This document shows, piece after piece, positions 4,890 to 6,407 of a stretch of DNA of 6,407 nucleotides. The first letter of the stretch is position 1, and each line of letters starts with the position of its first letter. The notes under the pieces were generated by a model. The model made no database searches. It had not been told where the DNA came from and saw only the letters and a program-made list of their open reading frames with translations. The DNA comes from Thermoanaerobacteraceae bacterium (GTDB lineage Bacteria > Bacillota > Desulfotomaculia > Desulfotomaculales > Ammonificaceae), in assembly GCA_030016455.1 (NCBI GenBank), contig JASEJH010000090.1, positions 1-6,407 on the forward strand, written 5' to 3'. The position numbers and the translations under genes are program-made.

Positions 4890-6185
4890 CTTACCGCCAA
4901 AAAACCGGGAAAGAACCTGCTCCACCACCGCACGGTGTTCCTGCTGGATCAGAATTTCGCCTGTTGCCGCATCACCCGGAGCGACCTTCAGGCACTGCCC
5001 CTCTACGGCTGCGGGTTCCACGCGGCTGAGATACCCGAAGGTTACCGGCCTGGCATTCTTTACTGCTTGAAGGATGTCCGGCCAGGCGACTTTTATCCTT
5101 TGCAGGGGGGATTCCTCGCCGCTGCCGGCCCTGTGAGGCGCAGGACCGTCGGAAAGCGCTTTCACGACGGCCAGTTCCAGCGGCAGGGTTTTAATCGCTG
5201 CCGTCCGGGTCTCTTCCATCGCCCGGCTAAACTCCTCCAGGCAGCGCACCAGGTGCGGCGGCACCGGTTCCCCCTGGCCCACGGTGCGCAACAACTCCTC
5301 CCGGAGCAGCGCCAGCAGGTCGCGGATAAAGAACCCGGTGTCCTTCCCCGCAGCATCCACCTCCAGAATCAACCGGAGCGCTCCCGCGGCATCGCCCTCC
5401 CGTAAAAGCTCCACCATCCGGGCCAAGGCCCCCAGGCGCACCTTCCCTAAGAGGTCAGCGACCGTATCCTCGTCCACCTCCCCCTCCCCCAAAGAAAGCA
5501 CCTGGTCGAGAATGCTCAGCGCATCGCGCATGCTGCCTTCCGCCGCCCGGGCGATCAACTCAAGCGCCGCCGGTGTGACTCGCCCCGGCAATTCCCCTAA
5601 CACCTGCTCCAGGTGGGCGCGGATCGGGCCGGGCTGGAGGCGGTGAAAGTCGAACCGCTGGCAGCGGGAAAGGATGGTGGCCGGCATCCTGTGGGGTTCG
5701 GTAGTGGCCAGAACAAAAACCACCCCGGGCGGTGGTTCCTCCAGGGTCTTGAGCAGAGCGTTCGCGGCTTCGGTGGTAAGCATGTGGGCCTCATCAATGA
5801 TGTAAACCTTGTACCGGGCGGCTACCGGGGCAAGTTTAACCCGTTCCCGCAGTTCCCGCACTTCGTCTATGCCGCGCCGGGAAGCCGCGTCAAGCTCCAG
5901 AACATCAAGCGCGCTGCCCGCTGTTATCGCCACGCACTGGGAGCAGGCGTTGCAAGGCTCCGGCGCCGGCCCGGCAACACAGTTAAGCGCTTTGGCCAGA
6001 ATGCGCGCAGTGCTCGTTTTTCCGGTGCCCCGCGGCCCGGCAAAAAGATAGGCGTGCACCACCTTCCCTTTTGCCAGCGCGTTCCTGAGCGTCCGGGTCA
6101 CGTGCTCCTGCCCGACAACCCCGGCAAAGGTTTGCGGCCGCCATTGGCGGTAGAGGGCTAAGGACGCCGTCTCTTCCCGGACCAC
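4866..6185 (-). CDS. dnaX: DNA polymerase III subunit gamma/tau (clamp loader ATPase)
   Basis: DnaX is the ATP-hydrolysing subunit of the clamp loader, which places the DnaN sliding clamp on primed DNA; the full-length tau form also ties the loader to the replicase and helicase. The 439-residue product has all AAA+ landmarks: N-terminal LALYRQWRPQTF (9-20), Walker A GPRGTGKT (50-57), a zinc module with Cys69, Cys78, Cys81 and Cys84, Walker B DEAH (131-134), sensor 1 with the SRC motif (173-175), and sensor 2 GSMRDALS (217-224). A helical collar domain follows to about residue 345. The GTG start is chosen for its Shine-Dalgarno at 8 nt and the family-like N-terminus; an upstream GTG at 6251 has neither. 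The protein is short for a tau: only about 17 residues (346-362) link the collar to a C-terminal module beginning near W368, where many homologues have a long linker. The last seven codons coincide with a 7-bp repeat array. It lies between the SRP RNA and ybaB, the standard Firmicutes order. Confidence 0.97.
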   Translation of the reverse strand: MVREETASLALYRQWRPQTFAGVVGQEHVTRTLRNALAKGKVVHAYLFAGPRGTGKTSTARILAKALNCVAGPAPEPCNACSQCVAITAGSALDVLELDAASRRGIDEVRELRERVKLAPVAARYKVYIIDEAHMLTTEAANALLKTLEEPPPGVVFVLATTEPHRMPATILSRCQRFDFHRLQPGPIRAHLEQVLGELPGRVTPAALELIARAAEGSMRDALSILDQVLSLGEGEVDEDTVADLLGKVRLGALARMVELLREGDAAGALRLILEVDAAGKDTGFFIRDLLALLREELLRTVGQGEPVPPHLVRCLEEFSRAMEETRTAAIKTLPLELAVVKALSDGPAPHRAGSGEESPLQRIKVAWPDILQAVKNARPVTFGYLSRVEPAAVEGQCLKVAPGDAATGEILIQQEHRAVVEQVLSRFFGGKWKLEIGG

Positions 6186-6285
6186 TGCTGCTGCTCCTCT
6201 CCTTCTCTTTCGGGCAGTTTCTTTCCTGCAAATTATTTCTGCACGGCGCACCGGAATCCTTGTAAAAAGGCCGAATCTGTTGCCG
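6186..6285 (-). other. dnaX upstream region with ribosome binding site
   Basis: This 100-bp gap separates the terminator from dnaX. The only clear signal is a purine-rich Shine-Dalgarno stretch, GGAGAGGAG (6194-6202), ending 8 nt before the GTG at 6185; it decides the dnaX start. A dnaX promoter is expected here because of the terminator upstream. The best -10-like hexamer, AATAAT in the A/T-rich patch near 6230, has no convincing -35 partner, so no promoter is called. Confidence 0.5.
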
Positions 6286-6318
6286 AAAAAATAAAAGCGC
6301 GAAACAGGAGCGCCTTTA
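6286..6318 (-). terminator. Intrinsic terminator after the SRP RNA
   Basis: On the minus strand a 9-bp stem, TAAAGGCGC pairing with GCGCTTTTA through one G-U, closes a 9-nt loop. It is followed directly by six T residues (6286-6291 as A on the plus strand). This is a textbook Rho-independent terminator. It lies about 43 nt beyond the recognisable SRP RNA end and about 100 nt before the dnaX start. It probably ends the SRP RNA transcript, which implies that dnaX has its own promoter or relies on read-through. Confidence 0.78.
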
Positions 6319-6361
6319 CACTTTCCAAAAGGTTTGCCACGTTCTTTTCCGATAAACTAAC

Positions 6362-6407
6362 TTGGCCGTGCACCTGCCTTTGAACAACAGCTTCCAGGCG
6401 TCACCCG
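6362..6407 (-). ncRNA. ffs: SRP RNA (scRNA / 6S-type large SRP RNA), 3' end only
   Basis: Seen: read on the minus strand, the right edge carries GGGTGACGCCTGG, then a short spacer, then GCAGGTGCACGGCC. Known: the long Bacillus/Clostridium-type SRP RNA ends in a near-identical AGGUGCACGG segment, the 3' strand of the Alu-domain terminal helix, and as I recall it a GUAACGC-type segment lies about the same distance upstream. The gene commonly sits directly before dnaX in spore-forming Firmicutes, which fits here. It is the RNA scaffold of the signal recognition particle and pairs with Ffh to target membrane proteins. Only about 46 nt are inside the window, so neither the 5' strand of the closing helix nor the GGAAG tetraloop domain can be checked. 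The exact 3' end is uncertain by several bases; the transcript probably runs to the terminator at 6286-6318 and is trimmed. The tail contains an open frame of about 29 codons, which I regard as fortuitous. Confidence 0.72.

Noticed and set aside
4600..4890. 96-codon minus-strand frame beginning MEIRNWRLEVGGWK
   Set aside because: Its start is the heptamer repeat read in another frame and the rest is a shifted frame of ybaB; no independent evidence of coding.
5613..6161. Open frame of 182 codons on the plus strand, antisense to dnaX
   Set aside because: Lies opposite the conserved AAA+ core of DnaX, and the peptide has no recognisable motif.
6316..6407. Open frame of about 29 codons at the right edge, which could be the C-terminus of an upstream protein
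   Set aside because: It coincides with the SRP RNA 3' signature, and its stop falls inside the terminator stem; the RNA explanation accounts for the gene order and the motif.
1..6407. CRISPR array, insertion sequence, prophage or defence/toxin-antitoxin module
   Set aside because: No regularly spaced repeats, transposase, integrase, terminal inverted repeats or toxin/antitoxin-like small ORFs were found; gene content is core chromosomal.

Overview
This window reads as a GC-rich (roughly 60 % by eye) chromosomal segment from an anaerobic, endospore-forming member of the Firmicutes (Bacillota), most likely a Peptococcaceae/Desulfotomaculia-type or thermoanaerobe-type clostridium. Two things point there. 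The order SRP RNA - dnaX - ybaB - recR - bofA is the classic arrangement of spore-forming Firmicutes, and BofA only makes sense in a sporulating cell. A four-subunit, oxygen-sensitive pyruvate:ferredoxin oxidoreductase indicates anaerobic metabolism. The species assignment is inference; I cannot search a database. All genes lie on the minus strand, so the window is best read from right to left.

Right part (6407 to about 4450): the 3' tail of a long Firmicutes-type SRP RNA enters at the window edge and is followed by a strong intrinsic terminator. Then come dnaX (clamp-loader subunit, GTG start, unusually short linker) and ybaB (nucleoid-associated protein, TTG start). The dnaX-ybaB spacer holds a degenerate 7-bp tandem repeat that runs into the last codons of dnaX.

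Middle (about 4404 to 3383): recR (recombination mediator) and bofA (inhibitor of pro-sigma-K processing, exactly 87 codons). They are separated by a roughly 160-bp leader with a perfect TATAAT hexamer and two predicted stem-loops. A 286-bp spacer follows, with a weak possible promoter and a 25-bp-period direct repeat.

Left part (3090 to 101): a tightly coupled porC-porD-porA-porB operon, with ATGA and TAATG overlaps and a 1-nt gap. It encodes the gamma, delta (2x[4Fe-4S]), alpha and beta subunits of pyruvate:ferredoxin oxidoreductase (pyruvate synthase), which interconverts pyruvate + CoA and acetyl-CoA + CO2 with electrons passing to ferredoxin. The last 100 bases hold a short direct repeat and no identifiable gene.

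No new multi-gene system is apparent; every gene belongs to a known family. The points worth a second look are non-coding or small scale: the repeat-derived DnaX tail beside a T6 tract, the structured bofA leader, the direct repeat upstream of por, and the consistent non-ATG starts of the replication/repair cluster.
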